Shown: positions 8,557 to 16,737 of the stretch, in pieces | How positions within the stretch are numbered: position 1 is the first letter of the stretch | Layout of the letters: the number at the start of each line of letters is the position of its first letter | Assembly: GCA_043808235.1 (NCBI GenBank) | Contig: JAZDFC010000014.1 | Span: 59,637 to 123,636 of the forward strand | Reading direction: 5' to 3' | Source: JAZDFC01 sp043808235 | Lineage (GTDB): Bacteria; Bacteroidota; Ignavibacteria; Ignavibacteriales; Melioribacteraceae | DNA length: 64,000 nt | The notes under the pieces: generated by a model | The model's database searches: none | Seen by the model: the letters and a program-made list of their open reading frames with translations, nothing else | What the model was told of the DNA's origin: nothing | Translations under genes and position numbers: made by a program

Positions 8557-9834
8557 TTGGAAACAAATATCATAGTACTGTCTGAAAACGAGCAAGAATT
8601 AGAAGTAAATCTTGCTTACGATGAAATCACGAAAGAAATTGAGGATGCATATATTAAAGAAAGAAAGAATTTTGCAATTGATGGATTTAGGAAAGGCAAA
8701 GCCCCGTTGCATTTAATCAAAAAAATGTATGGCGATGCTATTGAGTATGAAGCTTCCGAATCTATTGCAACAAAAAAATTCTGGGATGTAGTCGAAGAAC
8801 AGAAATTAAAGCCGATCAGCACGCCTACTTTGATTGACTTAGATTTTGAGCGCGGTACAAAGTTACATTTCAAAGTAAAATTCGAAGTAATGCCGAAGAT
8901 CGACATTATAAATTATACAGGACTCGAAGTTGATAAACCAGTTTTTAAAGTCCGCGATGAAGATATCGAGAAAGAAATTGATCATTTACTAAAATCACAT
9001 TCGAAACTCGCAGATGCAGAATTAGTGGAGAATGATAAATTTATAATAACTGTCGACTTGCAGCGAATTGACGACGATAATCTCCCGGTTGTTGGAACAA
9101 GAAGTGAGAATATAAAAATCGATTTGAGCGATGCGAAAGTAAATCCGCAAATCGTTATGAATGTTAAAGACAAAAAATTAGGTGATTCATTCAACTTCAA
9201 ATTCTTCGATGAGCATATGCATGGCGAAGAAAAACATGTAGAAGAATTCAATTATACCGGCGAAATAAAAAAGATCGAGAAAATCGAATACCCGGAAGTC
9301 ACTGAAGAACTTGTCCAGAAAATTTCAAATAAGAAGTCAAAGACACTCGATGAGTTGAAAACCCATCTCCGGGATAATTATGAAAAATATTTCGAAAATC
9401 AATCGGCAACCATTTATACCAATGCCTTATTGAACAAAATCATCACTAACAACACGATTAATCCTCCCAAAGGATATATTCAAACCATTCTTGAGAGGTT
9501 GGTGAAATCGGAACAGGAAAACGCTAAAAAATACAAAACGAATTTCGATGAAAAAGCAGCACGGGAATATTTACAAGGCAAAGCTGAATGGAATGCAAAG
9601 TGGCAGATAGCGCTTGAAAATATTGCCGAGAAAGAAATATTAACGGTTGATGATACCGAGATTGAGGAATTAGCAAAAAAAGAATCCGAAAAAACCGGAA
9701 TCTCTATCGAAAAATTAATAAAGTTCTATAAAGAAACTAATGAAGTTGAAATTCTGTTGGAGGAAAAAGTAATTAATTTCTTAAAAGAAAATAATAAGGT
9801 AAAAGAGGTGGATGGTGATGAAAAAAATAATTAA
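8557..9834 (+). CDS. tig: Trigger factor
   Basis: About 425 aa ribosome-associated chaperone and peptidyl-prolyl isomerase that binds nascent chains at the ribosome exit tunnel. The ribosome-docking signature is clear: 'GFRKGKAPLHLIKKMYG' near residue 43. A middle PPIase-like region and a helical C-terminal chaperone arm follow. The frame could start at GTG 8551, but GAGG (8548-8551) overlaps that codon and is correctly spaced for the TTG at 8557, giving an N-terminus METNIIVLSE. The end overlaps clpP by 17 nt. The tig-clpP order is widespread and couples folding with proteolysis. The middle domain looks poorly conserved, so isomerase activity is uncertain. Confidence 0.93.
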   Translation: METNIIVLSENEQELEVNLAYDEITKEIEDAYIKERKNFAIDGFRKGKAPLHLIKKMYGDAIEYEASESIATKKFWDVVEEQKLKPISTPTLIDLDFERGTKLHFKVKFEVMPKIDIINYTGLEVDKPVFKVRDEDIEKEIDHLLKSHSKLADAELVENDKFIITVDLQRIDDDNLPVVGTRSENIKIDLSDAKVNPQIVMNVKDKKLGDSFNFKFFDEHMHGEEKHVEEFNYTGEIKKIEKIEYPEVTEELVQKISNKKSKTLDELKTHLRDNYEKYFENQSATIYTNALLNKIITNNTINPPKGYIQTILERLVKSEQENAKKYKTNFDEKAAREYLQGKAEWNAKWQIALENIAEKEILTVDDTEIEELAKKESEKTGISIEKLIKFYKETNEVEILLEEKVINFLKENNKVKEVDGDEKNN

Positions 9835-10474
9835 TGAGCAAAATTTGAAACCCGGCATTTACAATCAGCTTGTTCCCTATGTTATCGAACAAACAGGACG
9901 CGGTGAACGCGGAATGGATATTTTCTCTCGTCTGTTAAGAGAAAGAATTATTTTTCTTGGAACCGCAATCGACGATCATGTTGCAAGTTTGATTATCGCG
10001 CAATTATTATTCCTTGAAGCTGAAGATCCTGAAAAGGACATCTTCCTTTATATCAATTCACCGGGCGGTAGCGTTTCTGCCGGGTTAGCAGTTTATGATA
10101 CTATGAAATTTATCAAGTCGGATGTCGCAACCATTTGTGTTGGACTTGCTGCAAGCATGGGCGCAATTCTTCTTGCAGGCGGCGCTGCAAATAAAAGATC
10201 GGCTCTTCGACATTCGAAAATTTTAATTCATCAGCCCTGGATTGGCGGACTACAGGGACAAACAAGCGATATCGAAATCCATGCAAGGGAAATGCTCAAA
10301 ACTAGAGATGTGCTCTATCAAATATTATCCGACCATACAGAAAAGCCAACCGAGAAAATTACGAAGGATTGCGATCGTGATTATTACATGACTGCCGAAG
10401 AAGCGAAGGAATACAAACTTGTTGATCACGTTTTAGATAAAAGAGTAATTCCAGGTACAAAATCCGATAAGTAA
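9818..10474 (+). CDS. clpP: ATP-dependent Clp protease proteolytic subunit
   Basis: 218 aa from ATG 9818. ClpP forms the double-heptamer serine protease chamber that works with ClpX or ClpA-type unfoldases. The catalytic triad is visible (numbering from this start): Ser113 in 'GLAASMGA', His138 in 'LIHQP' and Asp188 in 'DRDYYM'. The oxyanion segment 'NSPGGSV' is also present. An ATG six bases upstream (9812) is in frame but only 3 nt from AGAGG (9804-9808); 9818 has the better 9-nt spacing. It overlaps tig by 17 nt. No clpX follows within the window; the next feature is a strong terminator. Confidence 0.97.
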   Translation: MKKIINEQNLKPGIYNQLVPYVIEQTGRGERGMDIFSRLLRERIIFLGTAIDDHVASLIIAQLLFLEAEDPEKDIFLYINSPGGSVSAGLAVYDTMKFIKSDVATICVGLAASMGAILLAGGAANKRSALRHSKILIHQPWIGGLQGQTSDIEIHAREMLKTRDVLYQILSDHTEKPTEKITKDCDRDYYMTAEEAKEYKLVDHVLDKRVIPGTKSDK

Positions 10475-10495
10475 TTTTATTTAAGAAACTTTTGG

Positions 10496-10522
10496 GGGCT
10501 CAACAGAGCCCTTTTTATTTTT
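10496..10522 (+). terminator. Rho-independent terminator after clpP
   Basis: Stem GGGCTC / GAGCCC with AACA loop (10496-10511), followed at once by TTTTTATTTTT. It ends the tig-clpP transcript. Confidence 0.9.
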
Positions 10523-10589
10523 AAATGTACGCGATTGTTGCTAAAGGTAAACTTTCTGAATCATATTAATTTTTCTTGTGGAGTTTTTT

Positions 10590-12755
10590 ATGAAACAACC
10601 CAAACATTTCGTCTTATTCTCGTTCTTATTCTTACTTTCCTTCCCGGGATTTTATCAAGCTCAACAAAAAATGCTGACAGTGGAAGATGTTATAAACAGT
10701 TATTATACTTTACGCCCCGCCTCTCTTCAGCAGCTGTCCTGGATACCGGATAGAAACGATTTTTCATATGTTAAATCCGATGAAAGCGGGACATACCTTT
10801 TTAAACAAAATGTAGATAGTAAGGAACCTTCCAGTATAACCTCTCTCGAAGATTTGAATTCAAAGTTAAAGCTGCAGAGTAAGAATGAATTGGCAGCTTT
10901 TCCAAGCATCGAGTGGATTGGTGAACATTCATTTAAATTTTGGAATAAAAGTGAATTGTATGTTTTCGATTGCATTAATTTCGAACCCCATGCAATTCTT
11001 TCAATTGATGAGCAAGCGGATAATATAGAATTAGCTGGGGATAATAATGCAGCTGCTTATACTATCTGCAACAATCTATTTGTAACTACACAAGGTGGAG
11101 TAACTAAGCAAATTACCAAAGACGATAATCCCGGAATTGTAAATGGACAAGCAGTACATCGAAATGAATTTGGTATTAATAAAGGAATTTTTTGGTCGCC
11201 AAATAGTAAATTCATTGCTTTCTACAGAATGGACGAAACCATGGTTACTGATTACCCCATTGTAAATATTACTCCCCGCCCTGCACAATTAGAGCCGATT
11301 AAATATCCAATGGCGGGACAAACGAGTCACCAGGTTACAGTTGGTATTTATGAAATTGCTAATGGCAAAACCACCTGGTTAAAAACTGGTGAACCACTTG
11401 ATCAATACCTAACTTGCTTAACTTGGGATCCATCGGAAAAATATTTTTACATTGCTCATTTGAACCGCGATCAAAATCATTTACAATTGGTTAAATACGA
11501 TGCCGTAACCGGTGAAAGAATTAAAATCCTTTTTGAAGAAACAGATAACGAATACGTTGAACCCGAGCATTCTCTTATATTTTTATCAAACGATGAAAAT
11601 AAATTTTTATGGTTTTCAAAAAGAGATGGATGGAATCATCTTTATCTCTACACAACCGATGGACAGCTTATCAAACAGGTTACAAATGGTCAATGGGATG
11701 TCATTTCATTCGAAGGTTTTGACCATGAGAACGAAAAGTTCTTCTTCGTTTCTAATAAAGACTACATCCCTGGAAGAGATTTTTACATAGCGAATATTGA
11801 TAACGGCTGGATCAAAAAAATAACTACCGGCGAAGGTACACATACAGTAAAGGCAAATTCCGAAGGGAGCTATTTCATTGATCAATTTAATAATTTCACA
11901 ACGCCAAATACCATAAAACTTGTTGATGTAAAGAGCAAGGATATAAAGACAATTTTTACAGCTGATGATCCCCTTGCCGATTATACTTTGGGTGAAATAA
12001 AAATATTTACACTTCAAACGGAAGATAAAATTGACTTGTATTGCAGATTAATTTATCCAACTGATTTTGATTCAAGTAAAAAATACCCGGTTATTGTTTA
12101 TGTTTATGGAGGACCGCATTCGCAGGGAGTGATTAATAATTACCCGTTCGGAAGATATGATCTTTGGTTCCACATGATGGCAGAAAAAGGATTTATTGTT
12201 TTTGAAATGGATAACCGGGGCACTACAAACCGCGGTCTCGAATTTGAACAGACAACTTTCCGAAGACTCGGTACTATCGAGGTACATGATCAAATGATTG
12301 GTGTGAACTATTTAAAATCTCTTAGCTATGTTGACACATCTCGCTTTGGAGTTTACGGTTGGAGTTACGGTGGATTTATGGCGACCTCACTTATGCTCAG
12401 AACAAACAACACTTTCAAAGTAGGCGTTGGCGGAGGAAGTGTAATCGATTGGAAATATTATGAAGTAATGTACGGCGAACGATACATGGATACGCCGGAA
12501 ACCAATCCCGACGGATACATCGAATCGAGTTTATTAAATTATGTTCAGAATCTTAACGGTAAACTCCTTCTTGTAAATGGTACCAGCGATCCAACTGTGC
12601 TATGGCAAAACTCACTTGACTTTATTAAAAAAGCAGTGAGTTTAAATAAACCCCTGGATTATTTCCCCTATGTTGGACACGGACACGGAGTAAGAGGAAA
12701 AGATGCTATTCATCTTTATAACAAATTAACAAATTACTTTTTGGAAAATCTGTAA
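10590..12755 (+). CDS. S9B-family dipeptidyl peptidase IV-like secreted peptidase
   Basis: 721 aa with a signal peptide (cleavage near 'FYQAQQ'). The N-terminal half is a DPP-IV type propeller. The C-terminal alpha/beta hydrolase has the nucleophile motif 'GWSYGG', the acid in 'NGTSDPTV' and the base in 'VGHGHGV'. The oxyanion region 'YVYGGPHSQ' and 'DNRGTTNRG' are also typical. Members remove N-terminal Xaa-Pro dipeptides in the periplasm or outside the cell. The frame extends to a GTG at 10578, but GGAG (10580-10583) lies 6 nt before the ATG at 10590, giving a clean signal peptide. The exact specificity (DPP-IV versus prolyl tripeptidyl peptidase) is open. Confidence 0.92.
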   Translation: MKQPKHFVLFSFLFLLSFPGFYQAQQKMLTVEDVINSYYTLRPASLQQLSWIPDRNDFSYVKSDESGTYLFKQNVDSKEPSSITSLEDLNSKLKLQSKNELAAFPSIEWIGEHSFKFWNKSELYVFDCINFEPHAILSIDEQADNIELAGDNNAAAYTICNNLFVTTQGGVTKQITKDDNPGIVNGQAVHRNEFGINKGIFWSPNSKFIAFYRMDETMVTDYPIVNITPRPAQLEPIKYPMAGQTSHQVTVGIYEIANGKTTWLKTGEPLDQYLTCLTWDPSEKYFYIAHLNRDQNHLQLVKYDAVTGERIKILFEETDNEYVEPEHSLIFLSNDENKFLWFSKRDGWNHLYLYTTDGQLIKQVTNGQWDVISFEGFDHENEKFFFVSNKDYIPGRDFYIANIDNGWIKKITTGEGTHTVKANSEGSYFIDQFNNFTTPNTIKLVDVKSKDIKTIFTADDPLADYTLGEIKIFTLQTEDKIDLYCRLIYPTDFDSSKKYPVIVYVYGGPHSQGVINNYPFGRYDLWFHMMAEKGFIVFEMDNRGTTNRGLEFEQTTFRRLGTIEVHDQMIGVNYLKSLSYVDTSRFGVYGWSYGGFMATSLMLRTNNTFKVGVGGGSVIDWKYYEVMYGERYMDTPETNPDGYIESSLLNYVQNLNGKLLLVNGTSDPTVLWQNSLDFIKKAVSLNKPLDYFPYVGHGHGVRGKDAIHLYNKLTNYFLENL

Positions 12756-12803
12756 TCTAAAAAAGAGGATACTATTGCTTATAAGGCTTAATGTGGATAC
12801 TGT

Positions 12804-13538
12804 GTGATTTATAAATATATTCCCACAATTGTAATTTTATTTGGATTTATGTCTTGCTCGGAAAATTCGGTAGTTCCGCATGAACCTGAAATAAAGCGAG
12901 TTGACATTTTCTCATTAGAGATCACTGAGCCTTCGGGAGTGGCATTGAGTTATGATAAAACACAATTGTGGATTGTCGGCGACCAGGCTTCGAAGATTTA
13001 TCTTACCGATTTGGAGGGTGATATTGATGATGAAATAAACGTCGGTCAAAACGATATGGAAGGAATAGCAATAATAAGCGACTCATTAATTGCTGCCGTG
13101 ATCGAGGAAACACGCGAAGTAATTTTCATGACGCCGAAGGGAAAACATAAACGAACAGTACAAACCGGATTAACAGGTGAGTTCAATCATGGATTCGAAG
13201 GGATAACTTTTGTACCCGGTGAAAATGTTTTATTCATTGCGAACGAAAAGAATCCTGAATTAATTTTAAAAATGGATCTAAATGGAAATACAGTTTCTCA
13301 AACAACTATCAATTTTGAAACCGATGTAGCGGACTTGTATTATGATGATGAAAGAAATGTGCTCTGGATATTAAGTCAGGAAAGCAGCACAATTTATAAA
13401 TGTGATCTCGAATTTAATTTACTCACGCAGTTTACGTTACCTACAAAAAATTTCGAGGGAATTGCCGTCAGCGAAAATCTCATTTATCTCGTATCCGATA
13501 GTGAAAATGAACTCTGGATTTATGAGATAATCGAATAA
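12804..13538 (+). CDS. SdiA-regulated (YjiK-like) propeller lipoprotein
   Basis: 244 aa with a lipoprotein signal ('LFGFMSC', lipid attachment at the Cys). The rest has repeating blade-like segments ('EPSGVALSYD', 'DMEGIAIISD', 'GFEGITFVPG', 'NFEGIAVSEN') of the SdiA-regulated/YjiK family, which is predicted to be a calcium-binding or esterase-like propeller. It is likely anchored in the outer or inner membrane facing the periplasm. The start is GTG; the in-frame stop at 12789 rules out an upstream start. It follows the peptidase gene by 48 nt and may be cotranscribed with it. Function unknown. Confidence 0.75.
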   Translation: MIYKYIPTIVILFGFMSCSENSVVPHEPEIKRVDIFSLEITEPSGVALSYDKTQLWIVGDQASKIYLTDLEGDIDDEINVGQNDMEGIAIISDSLIAAVIEETREVIFMTPKGKHKRTVQTGLTGEFNHGFEGITFVPGENVLFIANEKNPELILKMDLNGNTVSQTTINFETDVADLYYDDERNVLWILSQESSTIYKCDLEFNLLTQFTLPTKNFEGIAVSENLIYLVSDSENELWIYEIIE

Positions 13539-13567
13539 ACTTATGGCGATAATGTTATGAGACAGAT

Positions 13568-13604
13568 ATAAAAAAACTCCCGGAGTAGAAAATTCCCGGG
13601 AGTT
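13568..13604 (-). terminator. Terminator of the 964-aa secreted protein gene
   Basis: Read on the minus strand, AACTCCCGG pairs with CCGGGAGTT around a 12-nt loop and is followed by a T run. It lies 18 nt beyond the stop codon at 13622. On the plus strand no T run follows, so it serves the minus-strand gene. Confidence 0.85.
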
Positions 13605-13621
13605 AAAGTAAAATTGAGTCG

Positions 13622-16516
13622 CTATTTCATGAGAATCATTTTACGGATTGCCGAAAAATCTCCGGTTTCAAGCTTATAAAAATAAACACCGCTACTGATA
13701 TTCTTACCGTTACTGTTCATATTCCAATCAACAGAATGCTGCCCGGCTTTTAACTCATCATCAACTAATTTTTCTACAACTTCACCGAGAACATTATAAA
13801 CCAGTAATTTCACACGTGAATCTTTCGGTATTGCAAAACTTATTGTTGTCGTCGGGTTGAAAGGATTGGGATAGTTTTGCGAAAGTGAGTATGATGTTGG
13901 AATGTAAGGTTGAAAATCATCAATTCCGGTCGTGACTGTATCACCCATTATTGCCAATCCTTTTACGCCACGCAATCCAGTAGTACCGATTAATGTACCA
14001 ACGCCTGTAGTTTTATCAATAGCCACGAAGTTTGTAGGTTTGGTAAAAATCTGTGTGTAAAGAGCAAATAAGTTTCCGCTTTTGTCAAAAGCCATAGCGT
14101 CAACATCTACATTAAATCCAGAACTGCCAATGAGTTCAGCAGCAGCCGAGGTTTTATCGAGCTTGTAAATAACTCCTTTTCCGGCATCGCTGCTCATTGC
14201 CGCCCATAATTGTCCATCATTAGGATTGACTGCAATAGCGGTTGTTTTTTTATCAAGCGATCCAATCAGTGTAAATGTACCATCGTTTATATTTATTTCA
14301 TATAATTTATCATCATCCGAAATTCCGAAGAGTTTACCGTCCTCGTCAAATTCGATTTCTTTAATTTGTAATTGCACCTCAATCATCATATAAGCATCTG
14401 CTTCAAGAGCGTTAACTCTACTAATTTCAGTAGATGTTGTTTTTTTATACAGTGAAAATATTTCAGAAGTGAGTGGATTGATAGTAAGGCTGTTTAATTC
14501 GGTATAACCTGAGAGTCCAATTACATTGGCAGTACCGGTAGATGGATTGATTGTCGCTAAAGATCCATTTAACTGAGTACTGGTAGAAGCATACACTTTT
14601 CCATCCACAGCTGTATTGATAATATACCCGTTACCACTCAAGCTGACAATCCATTCAGGATTTTCCGGATCATTGGTTGTAAGTGTTAATGTTCCGGTTT
14701 GCTGACCACGGTCGAGAGGAGTAAATGTAACTTCAAGATTTAATTCTTCCAAAAAGTTTAATGATACTGGAAGACTAACCGGTGTTACCAATTCAAACAA
14801 AGGATTGGAAATTATAATACTCGAAACAATTAAAGGATTTTCGCCCTGACTTTGAAGGGTAATAAGTTCCGAATCACTCTCATAGTTTTTTTCGATATTG
14901 CCAAAATTAATTTCACTTAGCGAAAGCAAGCCCGTCACCCCAGGGAATGGAGATAATCTTATTCCGGCTACCCAATTACCCCAGGTGTTAGTGCCGGCAG
15001 CATACTCAGAGAATAACCATACATTTTTTGGATCAGCTGGATCAGTCCAGGCGCCATTATAATCACCCCATCTGTTTCTTCCGCTGCTAAAATCTTTAAC
15101 ATAGTTGCCTTTACCGGTCTGCATCACTTCGCTTCCCGAAGGAGTATCGCTACCTGCAGATACCGTAGTGAAATAAGAACCAACATATTCCGTTGCAGCT
15201 GATCTGCTGTAAGTTAGGAAAACATTATTATCGGAGTCAACTGCAACAGCGGGATAACTGTACCAAAAATCATCTTGCCCCATTGCAAAATCCACCAATG
15301 CTGTTTGTGTGTTAACATCAATTGATAAATATCTTAAAAATCCAAAACCATCTGAAGTGCCGCCGGCAACAGAATGAACCATATGTAAGATACCATTTTG
15401 GTATATTGGTTCATTCCTTATGTTGGCGCCTCCTGTTTCAAGCAACATTGAACTGCCGCCAAGTTGATTCGCATTAGGGGCTGAACGATATGTCGTAACG
15501 GGTACGGTAAACCCGGTTAATGTATTAAAGTCGGAACTAACTTTAATAACGCCGACATTTGTATTGGATGAAAATCTTCCAGCAGCCATAAGATAAAAAC
15601 CACTTGTAGCGGACATTTCCCTCGATGGTCTCAGACCCCAAGCGCTGCTACTTGTACCTGGATAATTTATATCCCAGAAATCTCTGAAATTAAGTGCGAG
15701 ACCGGTATTCGAATAGGCTTCTTCTTTAAATAATATTTTAATTTTTACCGATGAGCTACCGCTTGAAAATGGGAAGTAATTTCCGGTAATAAAAATTGCT
15801 GTATCGTCATACCCGATTCCAGGGTAATCGCACCATCTTCCATCTGGGGTCGAACCATTTACAGTAGCCGGCACAGCCCAAATATACCAATCGCCCATTG
15901 CATCATCTGTTAACGATACACCTAGAAATAGATATGCTTCGGATCTTGTATCGTCAATCTGATCCCACAACATTATCCATCTATTATCAATATGATCAAA
16001 AACAACTTTCGGATCGAAAGGTGATGTACTTGGAATAGCAAGCGGGCCAAAAAATGCTTGAGCCTGCATCGTTTTAAGTAAATTACCTTTTTTGTCTGTT
16101 ATTCTAAATCTTGAGTTTACTACTTGAATTATTTGAGTAGTGCCAACTGCAATATAAGGATCGGGTGGAATACTCGAACCTTCATCCGGGATACCGTTAA
16201 AGGAAGCAAATTTTATGGCTTCTCCTTCGAGCATTCCTTTGTATAAATTATTTACTGCCGGGTCCATAATTTCATTTGACCCTGCAGGAGCCGAAGGGGC
16301 TTGTTGATCCTCGTTCTGATCTAATAACTTTGGACCAGGAATTTTATTAAATAATTTTAATTTACCATTACCAATAGTCTCAGGTGCATTCATTGTACCG
16401 AGTGTAATTAAAACGCCTGCCCCTGTCGTTCCATCGGCAGGACCTTTATATAAGCTCTGGGCATTCAGTCCAATCGATAATAAACCAATGAACAGAAATC
16501 CGATAAATCTTTTCAT
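13622..16516 (-). CDS. Type IX-secreted surface protein with ASH-like and sorting domains
   Basis: 964 aa. The signal peptide ends near 'IGLNAQ'. Residues 90-540 form a large domain with 'PPDPYIAVGTTQIIQVVNS' that I do not recognise beyond its occurrence in exported proteins. Residues about 550-650 resemble an ASH/choice-of-anchor-D immunoglobulin-like module ('INFGNIEKN', 'LTLTTNDPENPEW'). Then come propeller-like repeats ('LFGISDDDKLYEIN', 'LWAAMSSDAGKG'). The end is a type IX secretion sorting domain: 'SQNYPNPFNPTTTISFAIP', 'VYNVLGEVV', 'SSGVYFYKL', 'RKMILMK'. It should cross the outer membrane and be attached to or released from the cell surface. No enzymatic motif was seen. Confidence 0.8.
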   Translation of the reverse strand: MKRFIGFLFIGLLSIGLNAQSLYKGPADGTTGAGVLITLGTMNAPETIGNGKLKLFNKIPGPKLLDQNEDQQAPSAPAGSNEIMDPAVNNLYKGMLEGEAIKFASFNGIPDEGSSIPPDPYIAVGTTQIIQVVNSRFRITDKKGNLLKTMQAQAFFGPLAIPSTSPFDPKVVFDHIDNRWIMLWDQIDDTRSEAYLFLGVSLTDDAMGDWYIWAVPATVNGSTPDGRWCDYPGIGYDDTAIFITGNYFPFSSGSSSVKIKILFKEEAYSNTGLALNFRDFWDINYPGTSSSAWGLRPSREMSATSGFYLMAAGRFSSNTNVGVIKVSSDFNTLTGFTVPVTTYRSAPNANQLGGSSMLLETGGANIRNEPIYQNGILHMVHSVAGGTSDGFGFLRYLSIDVNTQTALVDFAMGQDDFWYSYPAVAVDSDNNVFLTYSRSAATEYVGSYFTTVSAGSDTPSGSEVMQTGKGNYVKDFSSGRNRWGDYNGAWTDPADPKNVWLFSEYAAGTNTWGNWVAGIRLSPFPGVTGLLSLSEINFGNIEKNYESDSELITLQSQGENPLIVSSIIISNPLFELVTPVSLPVSLNFLEELNLEVTFTPLDRGQQTGTLTLTTNDPENPEWIVSLSGNGYIINTAVDGKVYASTSTQLNGSLATINPSTGTANVIGLSGYTELNSLTINPLTSEIFSLYKKTTSTEISRVNALEADAYMMIEVQLQIKEIEFDEDGKLFGISDDDKLYEININDGTFTLIGSLDKKTTAIAVNPNDGQLWAAMSSDAGKGVIYKLDKTSAAAELIGSSGFNVDVDAMAFDKSGNLFALYTQIFTKPTNFVAIDKTTGVGTLIGTTGLRGVKGLAIMGDTVTTGIDDFQPYIPTSYSLSQNYPNPFNPTTTISFAIPKDSRVKLLVYNVLGEVVEKLVDDELKAGQHSVDWNMNSNGKNISSGVYFYKLETGDFSAIRKMILMK

Positions 16517-16737
16517 TTATTCTCCTAATTTTCTAAAATATTTTTGATAAAATTAGCTAAATGGCTTATTAATTACAATGCAAACAACCATCACCAGACT
16601 GAGCGAGTTTAATAATTTGATATATAAAAACGATTGTTGATCTATCAAACGAAGTTTTTAAATCTGCAATAATTTATTTATCTTGGAATAGTGAGTATAT
16701 AAATTTAAAAACAAAAATAGAATTCCAAATTATATAA